Source of the DNA: JABDJL01 sp963664065 | GTDB lineage: Bacteria > Pseudomonadota > Gammaproteobacteria > Xanthomonadales > SZUA-36 | Direction of reading: 5' to 3' | Length of the DNA: 64,000 nucleotides | NCBI GenBank assembly: GCA_963664065.1 | Contig: OY760942.1 | Coordinates: 2,418,001-2,482,000 of the forward strand | Translations under genes and position numbers: made by a program | Shown here: one piece after another, positions 18,497-26,084 of the stretch | How the letters are laid out: each line of letters begins with the position of its first letter | Position numbering within the stretch: the stretch's first letter is position 1 | The notes under the pieces: generated by a model | What the model was told of the DNA's origin: nothing | Databases searched by the model: none | What the model saw: the letters and a program-made list of their open reading frames with translations, nothing else

Positions 18497-20167
18497 ATGT
18501 TGAACCACCTCCATATCAAAGATTTCGCGATTATTCCTTTGTTGGAACTGGAGTTTCAGGCAGGTTTTACCACCATTACCGGTGAAACCGGCGCCGGTAA
18601 ATCCATTCTTGTTGATGCCCTTGGTTTGCTACTTGGGAAACGTTCCGACAGCGGCTGGATTTGCCAGGGTGCCCCAAAAGCGGAGCTTACGGCTGAATTT
18701 TCATTGGAAGATAACCCCGTTGCGTATGAGTGGCTGTTACAAGCCGGTCTTGACTCGGATGATCAGTGCCTGTTGCGCAGGACGATTGCCGAAAACGGGC
18801 GTTCACGTGCCTGGATCAACGGCAGTCCGGTAACCGTCCAGCAACTTGGGGAATTGGGCAATCTTCTGGTTGAGATTCATGGCCAGAATGAACACGTCAG
18901 ACTCACCAGTCCTGCTCAACAGTTTCAATTACTGGATGCAAGTGGCGACTACCCCGCAGCTTTAGCCGCAGTTAAAACCAGTTTTGAGAACTGGAAGGAA
19001 TTGCAACTGGAATTTAAGAATCTTAAGCAGCAATCCGCACTTTCGCCTGCGGAACTGGATTATCTTGTTTTCCAGCTCAAAGAACTCGAGACTCACAGCA
19101 TTTCAGGGCCGGATGTTATTGGCCTTGAGCAGGAGCACCGCAAACTTGCCCAGGGTGGAGAATTGGTCGAAGCGCTGAATTTCAGTGCCAACGCGCTTGA
19201 TGCTGAAGACCAAGGTGTTCACATGCTCTTACAAAGTATTATCGGCCGGCTTCAGCCCTATCTTGAGCTGGATCCGGCGATAAACGAGGTATTCGGGATG
19301 TTGGGCGAGGCGGCCATTAATTGCCAGGAAGCAGCGACCAGCATACGGCAGGTAAACGAGCGAATTGATTTAAGTCCTGAGCGCCTGGAGCAGGTTTCCG
19401 GGCAGCTGGGTGTACTGGCGGATCTCGCGCGCAAACACCAGGTTGCGATGGAAGAACTCGAGCAGGTCCGGGATCTATTTTCCGAGCGCCTGGTCAACTC
19501 AGAAAATTTCGAGTCTCTCAGGGAAGCAATGGAAAAACGCTGTAGCGAGGCCATGAATACTTACCGTCAGGACGCTCTGAAGTTGTCAAAATACCGCAAA
19601 AAACAAGCCGGGATTCTATCGGGTGCAGTTTCAGAACTGATGTCTGGCCTCGGTATGCCGGGCGGCATTATTGAGATTCGCATCAAACACGATAAGGAAA
19701 CTGTGCCTTCTCACAATGGAGATGACGCGATTGAATTGCTGGTCAGCGCCAACCCGGGAATTACCCCCGCCCCGCTTGCAAAGATTGCCTCGGGCGGCGA
19801 GCTGTCTAGAATCAGTCTTGCGATCAAGGTCGCGTCCAGCGTTACACGTTCAAGCCGTACCCAGGTCTTTGACGAGGTCGATGCCGGTATCGGTGGGGAT
19901 ACCGCTAATGCCGTGGGTGTATTGATGCAAAAGCTGGCGCAGGGATCACAAACGCTTTGTGTCACTCACCTGGCACAGGTTGCGGTGTGTGCTGACCACC
20001 AGGTTCAGGTCCGGAAAGAGGCGCTGGAAAACCAGACAGCGGTGGATACATCAATTTTGGACGAGGATGAGAGGATCGACGAAATTGCGCGTATGCTCGG
20101 CGGGCGTGTTTCTGATCAGAGCCGGCGCCACGCGGCGGAAATGCTCAGTGCGGCCCGTGTGCACTAA
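18497..20167 (+). CDS. recN: DNA repair protein RecN
   Basis: RecN is an SMC-like ATPase that acts in double-strand-break repair. Walker A is in TTITGETGAGKSILVDALG near the N-terminus, a central coiled coil spans about residues 150-370, and the C-terminal signature ASGGELSRISLAIKV and Walker B QVFDEVDAGIGGDTAN complete the ABC head. I start at ATG 18497 (MLNHLHIKDFAII), which matches the family N-terminus and gives 556 residues, rather than TTG 18488. It is divergent from grpE and convergent with fur. I saw no LexA-type CTG-N10-CAG box upstream. Confidence 0.95.
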   Translation: MLNHLHIKDFAIIPLLELEFQAGFTTITGETGAGKSILVDALGLLLGKRSDSGWICQGAPKAELTAEFSLEDNPVAYEWLLQAGLDSDDQCLLRRTIAENGRSRAWINGSPVTVQQLGELGNLLVEIHGQNEHVRLTSPAQQFQLLDASGDYPAALAAVKTSFENWKELQLEFKNLKQQSALSPAELDYLVFQLKELETHSISGPDVIGLEQEHRKLAQGGELVEALNFSANALDAEDQGVHMLLQSIIGRLQPYLELDPAINEVFGMLGEAAINCQEAATSIRQVNERIDLSPERLEQVSGQLGVLADLARKHQVAMEELEQVRDLFSERLVNSENFESLREAMEKRCSEAMNTYRQDALKLSKYRKKQAGILSGAVSELMSGLGMPGGIIEIRIKHDKETVPSHNGDDAIELLVSANPGITPAPLAKIASGGELSRISLAIKVASSVTRSSRTQVFDEVDAGIGGDTANAVGVLMQKLAQGSQTLCVTHLAQVAVCADHQVQVRKEALENQTAVDTSILDEDERIDEIARMLGGRVSDQSRRHAAEMLSAARVH

Positions 20168-20171
20168 AAAG

Positions 20172-20211
20172 AAAAGCTGGCGGTATCGATTACTGGTATT
20201 TCTCAGCTTTT
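20172..20211. terminator. Possible bidirectional terminator between recN and fur
   Basis: AAAAGCTG (20172-20179) and CAGCTTTT (20204-20211) form inverted arms around a 24-nt loop. On the plus strand a T-rich tail follows. The right arm overlaps the last codons of fur. The wide loop makes it a weak candidate. Confidence 0.4.
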
Positions 20212-20613
20212 GGTTTTTATCGGACGTACATACATCACCAGGCTGTGATCCTCGATCTCGTAGCCATGTTCTGCAGCAATTTCTGTTTGCAGCCTTTCAA
20301 TATCGTCACTGAGGAATTCAGTAACTTTTCCGGTTTCAATACAAACCATATGATCGTGGTGTTCGCCTGAATCCAATTCGTAAAAGTGCTGTCCGCCTTC
20401 GAAATTATGTTTTACCACCAGGCCAGCCGCTTCAAACTGGCTTAATACGCGGTACACCGTGGCCAGGCCGATATCTTCTTCGGCTTGTACCAGCTCACGG
20501 TAAATATCATCCGCAGTCATATGCTTATGGCTCTGGTCTTCCAGCAAGTCCAGGATGCGCATCCTCGGCTGGGTGACTTTTAAGCCGACTTTTCTGAGAT
20601 ATTTGCGTTCCAC
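20203..20613 (-). CDS. fur: Ferric uptake regulator Fur
   Basis: Fur is an iron-dependent repressor that dimerises and binds Fur boxes. The 136-residue protein has the winged helix (LKVTQPRMRILDLLEDQ, IGLATVYRVLSQFEAAGLV) and the metal-site region GEHHDHMVC. Where E. coli Fur has a CxxC zinc pair (ICLDCGK), this one reads VCIETGK, so the second cysteine is missing. Start MERKYLRKVGLKVTQPR fits the family. It is divergent from the BamE gene; a partial dyad in the shared spacer (20662-20679) could be a Fur site. The fur-bamE adjacency is common in gammaproteobacteria. Confidence 0.94.
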   Translation of the reverse strand: MERKYLRKVGLKVTQPRMRILDLLEDQSHKHMTADDIYRELVQAEEDIGLATVYRVLSQFEAAGLVVKHNFEGGQHFYELDSGEHHDHMVCIETGKVTEFLSDDIERLQTEIAAEHGYEIEDHSLVMYVRPIKTKS

Positions 20614-20722
20614 CTGGAGAACTCCGGTAATTTTAAGTGTTCATAAACCTGTTGGTCAGGGATGAGTATATTGTATCATTCACGGCCCCGAATCCTGTCT
20701 CCAAACCATTCATAGGATACAT

Positions 20723-21607
20723 ATGTCCAAGAAACTTCTTATCATCCTCGCCTGCTGCCTTCTCGCAACCGGCGGCTGCAATATCTTTTACAAGCAGAAT
20801 ATCCAGCAAGGTAATGCCATAGAGCAGGAAAAACTGGATCAACTGAAACTGGGTATGACAATGAATCAGGTGGCTTTTTTGATGGGTACACCGGCTGTGC
20901 GGGACCCCTTCCACCAGAACCGGTGGGATTACTATTACTCGTTTGCTGTTCGCGGTGGCGACCCCCTTACGAGGTTGGTCACTTTGAGGTTTGAGAATGC
21001 GATCCTGACAGTAATGAAGGGAATCGATTTTGACGATCAGGACGCCGTGGTGAGCAAGGACACAGATAAGTCTTCCGAACTCGGTGTAGAAGAAACCACG
21101 GAGGGACCCGTAGTAGCGTTGGCAGAAAGTGTCATGGAACCGGGGCCGCAGACCCCCGATACAGTTTCAGAAGCAGGGCCAGAACCAGTCACTCCAGAAC
21201 CCCTTATCACTGCGATCGAATCACCGGTGTCAAAAATCAGACAGGTCGCTACAGGCACGGCTGAAGACAACGCACATCGAGTCCAGGCAGAAGTTGTTTT
21301 GCCTGAGGAAGTTGATCAGGATGCTCCTGAAGATGAGCCAGTGACTCCTGCAGCCGAAGAAAGCCCGGCAGTATGGGCCATCCAGCTTGGTGCTTTTGAT
21401 TCTTTTCAGAATGCTCAAAACCTGGTCGAAAGAATGCAGCTTGAAGGCTTTCAGGGATCAATTACACAGCAGGAAATTGCTCATCTCGAAACCCGGTACC
21501 TGGTGAGAACGCAGGGCTACGAGTCTCGCGACGATGCTGAACAACAACTGGAAAAGATCAATTCAGCGCTTGAGATGGATGCCTTCCTGGTTCCACCTTC
21601 GAAGTAA
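20723..21607 (+). CDS. bamE: BamE/SmpA-type outer-membrane lipoprotein with C-terminal SPOR domain
   Basis: The N-terminus is a lipoprotein signal ending at Cys19 (LLATGGCN). The BamE domain follows (residues about 20-110: QGNAIEQEKLDQLKLGMTMNQVAFLMGTP, RWDYYYSF), which in E. coli is a 113-residue accessory of the Bam outer-membrane protein assembly complex. Here a long acidic, proline-rich linker (about 115-215) leads to a C-terminal SPOR domain (about 215-290: VWAIQLGAFDSFQNAQNLVE, YLVRTQGYESRDDAEQQL). SPOR domains bind denuded peptidoglycan at division septa. The 294-residue fusion therefore suggests Bam tethering to septal murein; that role is inference. Divergent from fur, convergent with rnfH. 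Confidence 0.9.
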   Translation: MSKKLLIILACCLLATGGCNIFYKQNIQQGNAIEQEKLDQLKLGMTMNQVAFLMGTPAVRDPFHQNRWDYYYSFAVRGGDPLTRLVTLRFENAILTVMKGIDFDDQDAVVSKDTDKSSELGVEETTEGPVVALAESVMEPGPQTPDTVSEAGPEPVTPEPLITAIESPVSKIRQVATGTAEDNAHRVQAEVVLPEEVDQDAPEDEPVTPAAEESPAVWAIQLGAFDSFQNAQNLVERMQLEGFQGSITQQEIAHLETRYLVRTQGYESRDDAEQQLEKINSALEMDAFLVPPSK

Positions 21608-21608
21608 A

Positions 21609-21633
21609 TATCCCCCGTCAAAGCCAGGGGATA
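21609..21633. terminator. Hairpin between bamE and rnfH
   Basis: TATCCCC (21609-21615) and GGGGATA (21627-21633) form a 7-bp stem with an 11-nt loop between two convergent genes. Tails are only moderately T/A-rich, so it is a plausible bidirectional terminator rather than a textbook one. Confidence 0.6.
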
Positions 21634-21638
21634 CTTAC

Positions 21639-21944
21639 TTATTTCGAAGATTTCCCCGCTTTCTCAAGCTCAGCTCGTTTACGCCGCGCTTCCTTTGGAT
21701 CGGCGATCAGGGGCCGATAAATCTCTACCCGGTCACCCGGCCGTAAAACATCCTCGAGCCTAGCCTTTACCGAAAATATTCCTAATCGTGCCGGATCGAC
21801 TTTCATGTCGGGAAAATCGTTTCTGATTCCCGACAATTCAATCGCCTCACCAAGCGTGGTGCCGGAAGGCACATCCAGCACCATCAGGACCTGCTTTTCA
21901 GCCAATGCATGCACAAGTTCAATGTGAATGGTTTCAGGTTCCAA
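21639..21944 (-). CDS. rnfH: RnfH-family ubiquitin-like protein
   Basis: This is a small beta-grasp protein of the RnfH family, function unclear, found beside ratA. The core IHIELVHALAEKQVLMVLDV and the strongly conserved RPGDRVEIYRPLIADPKEARRKRAE match E. coli RnfH. I choose TTG 21944, which has AGGGAGGA about 9 nt upstream and gives 101 residues (E. coli 96). It overlaps the end of ratA by 11 nt, so the two are translationally coupled. An upstream open frame to 22073 lies wholly inside ratA and is a shadow. Confidence 0.9.
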   Translation of the reverse strand: MEPETIHIELVHALAEKQVLMVLDVPSGTTLGEAIELSGIRNDFPDMKVDPARLGIFSVKARLEDVLRPGDRVEIYRPLIADPKEARRKRAELEKAGKSSK

Positions 21945-22392
21945 TGTATGAATCCTCCCTGGTGCTTTCGGAAAATTCGTCGGCCCTTTTGCAAAATTCC
22001 TGTACCAGGTGATCTGCAATATTTCTGAACCCGCGCTGAAATGCTGTGGAAACAAATCCTGGCTTAAAATCAAAATTCAGACTCAGGCTCACTTTACTGC
22101 CCTGCTCACCCAGTGTCTTGAAGCGCCATTCGCCGGTCATCGAGCGGAAAGGTCCCTCAACCAGGGAAAGCCCCAGGCGCTCATTGGGCACCAGGGTGTT
22201 GAGGGTCATGAATCGTTGCTCTATTCCGGCAACCGTCACCCCCAGGATGGCCAACTGATGTTCATTGCTCTGCTCGTGAAGTTCCGCATGGCTGCACCAA
22301 CGAAGAAACTCCGGGTAGGCAGCCACATCATGTACCAGGCCATACATGTGACTTGCGGGATGCATTACGAGCGCTGTTCGTTCAATTTTCAC
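21934..22392 (-). CDS. ratA: RatA/PasT family START-domain protein
   Basis: The 152-residue protein is of the RatA/COQ10 START (polyketide cyclase-like) family. MKIERTALVMHPASHMYGLVHDVAAYPEFLRWC is the typical N-terminus, and LSLVEGPFRSMTGEWRF and FDFKPGFVSTAFQRGF line the cavity. E. coli RatA was described as blocking ribosome subunit association, while COQ10 relatives bind ubiquinone, so the role is unsettled. The ratA-rnfH pair divergent from smpB is conserved in gammaproteobacteria. Confidence 0.92.
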   Translation of the reverse strand: MKIERTALVMHPASHMYGLVHDVAAYPEFLRWCSHAELHEQSNEHQLAILGVTVAGIEQRFMTLNTLVPNERLGLSLVEGPFRSMTGEWRFKTLGEQGSKVSLSLNFDFKPGFVSTAFQRGFRNIADHLVQEFCKRADEFSESTREDSYIGT

Positions 22393-22497
22393 GACATATA
22401 CCGTCTCCGGGGGCGGAAATATAGCACGACAGCACCTCGCAGTTGGTGCAGAACAGATAGTAAATCAGGACAGCTTAGATAGTAGAATACGCTCCCT

Positions 22498-22968
22498 ATG
22501 AATCAGCCCTCTTCCAATAAAGGCAAGACCATCGCGGTCAACAAGCGCGCCCGTTTTGAATACTACATCGAAGAGCGCCTGGAGGCCGGTATTTCCCTGG
22601 AAGGCTGGGAAGTTAAGTCGCTGAGGGAAGGCCGTGTGCAGTTTGCCGACAGTTACGTATTACTTAAAGACAAGGAAGCGTTTCTGTTCGGTTGCCTGGT
22701 TAACCCTTTGCCCACCGTTTCGACCCACAGCAAGCCCGACCCGACCCGCACTCGAAAATTGCTGCTGCACCGCAAGGAAATAGATCGCCTGAAAGGCTCA
22801 GTGGATCGAAAAGGTAAAACCGTGATTCCCACCGCCATGTACTGGTCACGGGGAAGGGTAAAGGTGGAAATCGGAATCGCAACCGGCAAACGCCAGCACG
22901 ATAAGCGCAAGGTTCAGAAGGACCGTGACTGGGAACGGCAAAAGTCGCGCATCATGAAGCACGGCTGA
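22498..22968 (+). CDS. smpB: tmRNA-binding protein SmpB
   Basis: SmpB brings tmRNA to stalled ribosomes in trans-translation. The 156-residue protein has the OB-type core (AVNKRARFEYYIEERLEAGISLEGWEVKSLREG), the RNA-contact region (VSTHSKPDPTRTRKLLLHRKEI) and the basic C-terminal tail (GKRQHDKRKVQKDRDWERQKSRIMK) that enters the mRNA channel. It lies about 5.5 kb from the ssrA gene in the same window. Start ATG 22498 fits the family. Confidence 0.97.
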   Translation: MNQPSSNKGKTIAVNKRARFEYYIEERLEAGISLEGWEVKSLREGRVQFADSYVLLKDKEAFLFGCLVNPLPTVSTHSKPDPTRTRKLLLHRKEIDRLKGSVDRKGKTVIPTAMYWSRGRVKVEIGIATGKRQHDKRKVQKDRDWERQKSRIMKHG

Positions 22969-23022
22969 TTATTCACGCAGTTCTTTCAGTGACCTGGGCA
23001 CCTTATGGGTACCCGTCAAGGA

Positions 23023-24624
23023 CTAATCCAGCGGAATTCCCGCTTGCTCCAGCACGGCGATCAGAGGTGCTAGCTGTGTTTCATATTGCCGCCACTTGTC
23101 GACGGAACTCATGTATACCGGTTTTCTGACCTGAACTGCGCTTGCGGTGATGGAAGCGTCTTCACTCTCGTAATACTTCAGGCATTGCTCCTGCCACCCG
23201 AGTCCGCAAAAATCTATTAACCGGCGTGACTCACCTTCAATATCTGCCACCAGGTCCTCGTAGACCACCGTGTAGATAATTTCAGGCATGACTCCGTGCC
23301 AATGCTCCATCAGGCAATGGTAGGCAGCAAAATAGTGTCCCAGCTCTTCAAGCTCATACGAAAATGGATAACCGTCTACGAACAACTGCTTGTACATTGC
23401 GTAGCAGGTATCGATGGGATGACGCTTCAGGTTGATAATCTTTGCATTGGGCAGGGCCAGGTGAATCAGACCTGTGTACAGGTAATTCAGGGGTAGTTTG
23501 TCAATAAACTTCGGGGTGTGTCCCGTAAATGGCCGAGTACTGTTGATATAATCTTCACCCAGTTGCCTGAAGTCCAGGCCGGCGGTCAAGGCTACCAATT
23601 CGTCGCGGGAAGAACTCTGATAGTTACCCTGGGCCTTTACCTGTCCCATCATCTGCACTGCAAAATTACCCAGTTCACCCGCCGAAAAGACCTCCGAGTG
23701 ACTGGACAGTATCCTTTCAACCAGGGTTGTACCGGTCCGTGGCATACCCAGGATAAATATGGCTTCGTCGTTGTCATCTCCCTGAGTGCGGCCGTCAAAC
23801 AGCCCGGAGGTGTAGGTATTCCTGATAGTCGCAATCATAACCAGGTCGCGCTGCGGGTTGTACTGCATATAACTGCGCCGGGTATCTGCACCCAGCTTCA
23901 GATAATCAAATGCCTGCTTCCAATCGCCCAGGTCTTCCAGTTCCTTAGCCAACGCATAGCAAATTTGGGCTTTGCCCTTTTGATCCCCGATCCCTTTTTT
24001 CAGCAGCTTCTCAAGCGCCTTGACATGATTCTTTTCCGGGGTCTGTGTCCTGAGTTCAGAGCGCACTTTGTAAGCTTCGTAATTCTTTGGGCTCAGTCTG
24101 ATGGCCTTGTCAAAATTACGCCCGGCCGCATCGGTTTCGCCCAGGGAGCGCTGGAGAACGGCAATATTGTAATGGTGTTGCGATTCACCGGGCTTAAGCT
24201 TTGCCGCGCGCTGGTAGAACTGAATCGCCTGCTCCCGCTTTTCCAGGTGGGTTAACAGCAATGCCAGGCTTGAACAGTGGTAGGCGTTTAGACTCTTGCG
24301 GGTTAACAGTGTCTGTAAGAGGGAATCGAGCTGTTCCGTTTGCCCCAATTGTCGAAAGCACAATGCTTTTTGCAACAGCCAATCCGTGTGATCGGGATCG
24401 AGGCTGATTGCCCGTTCGATGGCACGAAGAGCCACATTGGGGCGATTGGTTTTCAAGGCCAAATGGCTGGCGGCATGCCACCCGGAGGCAAGATCCGGGT
24501 GCTGGCGGTTCAATTGGTGGCAGGTCGCGATCGCTTGCTTGATCTTGTTTTCTTTCAGCAACTGCCACACCCGCGCTTCCTGCTCATTCGCCTTGGTCAT
24601 CTGCGCTGGGTCCGGCTTGTTCAT
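23023..24624 (-). CDS. TPR-repeat sulfotransferase
   Basis: The first 230 or so residues are tetratricopeptide repeats (for example ALRAIERAISLDPDHTDWLL and AIQFYQRAAKLKPGESQHHY). A sulfotransferase domain follows. The PAPS 5'-phosphosulfate loop is FILGMPRTGTTLVERILSSH, GELGNFAVQMMG follows, and the 3'-phosphate motif region is IINLKRHPIDTCYAMYKQL. Such proteins transfer sulfate from PAPS; the acceptor is unknown. There is no signal peptide, so it is cytoplasmic. It is convergent with smpB and downstream of the thiamine operon, 65 bp after its last gene. Confidence 0.9.
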   Translation of the reverse strand: MNKPDPAQMTKANEQEARVWQLLKENKIKQAIATCHQLNRQHPDLASGWHAASHLALKTNRPNVALRAIERAISLDPDHTDWLLQKALCFRQLGQTEQLDSLLQTLLTRKSLNAYHCSSLALLLTHLEKREQAIQFYQRAAKLKPGESQHHYNIAVLQRSLGETDAAGRNFDKAIRLSPKNYEAYKVRSELRTQTPEKNHVKALEKLLKKGIGDQKGKAQICYALAKELEDLGDWKQAFDYLKLGADTRRSYMQYNPQRDLVMIATIRNTYTSGLFDGRTQGDDNDEAIFILGMPRTGTTLVERILSSHSEVFSAGELGNFAVQMMGQVKAQGNYQSSSRDELVALTAGLDFRQLGEDYINSTRPFTGHTPKFIDKLPLNYLYTGLIHLALPNAKIINLKRHPIDTCYAMYKQLFVDGYPFSYELEELGHYFAAYHCLMEHWHGVMPEIIYTVVYEDLVADIEGESRRLIDFCGLGWQEQCLKYYESEDASITASAVQVRKPVYMSSVDKWRQYETQLAPLIAVLEQAGIPLD

Positions 24625-24689
24625 GGCATTATTATTGTTCGGAATAGTCGAAGATCATAGGGGTACAGCGGAACCACCCGGACTGAATG

Positions 24690-25469
24690 TCAGAGGCTCT
24701 TCAGGCGCAGATTCCACAAATCGAGAAGGATGGCGTAGAACTCGCAGTGCAGCCACAAGCGCGCAAGCTCAGCTTCGCTGGGCTTGCGCTGCAGGTAGGC
24801 ATTGAGAAACTGTTTTCCCAGCTTTTGTTTGAGACCGTGATGCTGCACAACCACGGCAAGGTCGAACCACGGGTCACCCATGCCGGCAAATTCCCAGTCA
24901 ATCAACATCACATGATCTGACTCCAGAATATTGTGGTTGAGCAGGTCGTTGTGGCACAGGCAGGTTTTGTCCTGGAACTGTTGCGTTTTCGCCAGCAATT
25001 GTAAAGCCTTATCCGCCAGTTGCTGGGCCTCAATCGTAGCCAGATGCTCCGCATACCTTTTTACAGCCTTTGCCGGGTCAAACTCTGCCCTTACTGCCGG
25101 CATTCCATGCAATTTCCTGAGCAATGCTGCCAGTCGTTTAAGCCAGCTTGTATTGCGAAGATCGGATTCCAGCCAATTCGTTCCTGGCACAAAACAACGC
25201 AGGGAAATCCCCCTGTCGTGATCAATATAAACGAGTTCAGGGGCTAATCCTGCGGCGGCCACCATGCGGCAGATTTCCTCTTCGGCGAGCCGATCCAGGC
25301 CGAGTTCATCGACGGTGGGCTTGTCGACACGCAAAACGTACTTTGCTTCGAAATGTTCGAGCAGCACCGTTTGGCTGGAAGGCCCGTCTGCGAGCATGAT
25401 CCTGATTCGGGCGTTTGAGAATCCAGGAATCGTCGCGAGTGCTGACTCGGGTGTCATGTTGTTTATCAC
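24690..25469 (-). CDS. Thiamine kinase-like phosphotransferase
   Basis: The 259-residue protein belongs to the APH/choline-kinase fold. The Brenner loop CLCHNDLLNHNIL (HxD...N) and the metal aspartate in VMLIDWEFAGMGDPWFDLA are present, as is the start of the kinase N-lobe. Its ATG overlaps the stop of the PnuC-family transporter gene by 4 nt, and the operon begins with a TPP riboswitch, so thiamine is the likely substrate (phosphorylation traps imported thiamine). Substrate is inferred from context; choline or aminoglycoside kinase activity cannot be excluded by sequence. Confidence 0.85.
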   Translation of the reverse strand: MINNMTPESALATIPGFSNARIRIMLADGPSSQTVLLEHFEAKYVLRVDKPTVDELGLDRLAEEEICRMVAAAGLAPELVYIDHDRGISLRCFVPGTNWLESDLRNTSWLKRLAALLRKLHGMPAVRAEFDPAKAVKRYAEHLATIEAQQLADKALQLLAKTQQFQDKTCLCHNDLLNHNILESDHVMLIDWEFAGMGDPWFDLAVVVQHHGLKQKLGKQFLNAYLQRKPSEAELARLWLHCEFYAILLDLWNLRLKSL

Positions 25470-26029
25470 CTCATGCTGGCGCGCCAGCTGCGGTAACCAA
25501 TCACTATCATTACCAGGTAAGCGGTGAATAACAATGCGGTCAGAAATAAGCCGCGGCTAGTATAGAGCCCAACTGACACTGCATCAATCACGAACCAGTA
25601 AACCCAGTTTTCGAGAATCTTCCGAGTCACCATGAAGGTCGCAACTACCGCACCCCAGGTCGTAAACGAATCAACATAGGGCAATGCAGCATTACTGTGA
25701 ACGGTCAACAAATTGCCACTTATTGCTACCAGCAAAAGTACTCCAACTATCGCTATCAAGTGGTAGCGCACCGGCCAGGTACTGACCCGTAAATCGTCCT
25801 TGCTGTCGCTGTGTTTACGCCATTGGAACCAACCATATGCTGCCATGGCCAGGTAAAATACCTGCAGGGCAGATTCCATATAAAGACTGGCCCGGTACAT
25901 GATAAAGAGGTAAATCAGGGTGCTGACGGCGGCGGCGGCCCAGCACCAGATGTTCTGCTTGATCGCCAATACCAGGTATGCGATTGCCAGCAGGACTGCG
26001 AGTAATTCCCAGCTGACCAGTTCAGTCAA
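25466..26029 (-). CDS. pnuT: PnuC-family vitamin transporter, probably PnuT (thiamine)
   Basis: A 187-residue polytopic inner-membrane protein of the PnuC family, facilitators for vitamins that are trapped by phosphorylation. About seven hydrophobic segments are visible (LLAVLLAIAYLVLAI, WCWAAAAVSTLIYLFIMY, LIAIVGVLLLVAI, WVYWFVIDAVSVGLYTSRG). WCWAAAAVSTLIY and NWVYWFVIDAVSVGLY are family hallmarks. It sits between a TonB receptor and a thiamine-kinase-like gene under a TPP riboswitch, which points to thiamine rather than nicotinamide riboside. The specificity call rests on context. Confidence 0.88.
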   Translation of the reverse strand: MTELVSWELLAVLLAIAYLVLAIKQNIWCWAAAAVSTLIYLFIMYRASLYMESALQVFYLAMAAYGWFQWRKHSDSKDDLRVSTWPVRYHLIAIVGVLLLVAISGNLLTVHSNAALPYVDSFTTWGAVVATFMVTRKILENWVYWFVIDAVSVGLYTSRGLFLTALLFTAYLVMIVIGYRSWRASMR

Positions 26030-26084
26030 CGGGAAGCTCGCTGGCGATGAGCATGAGCGTATTCATAGGGCGTACTAACTGAAC

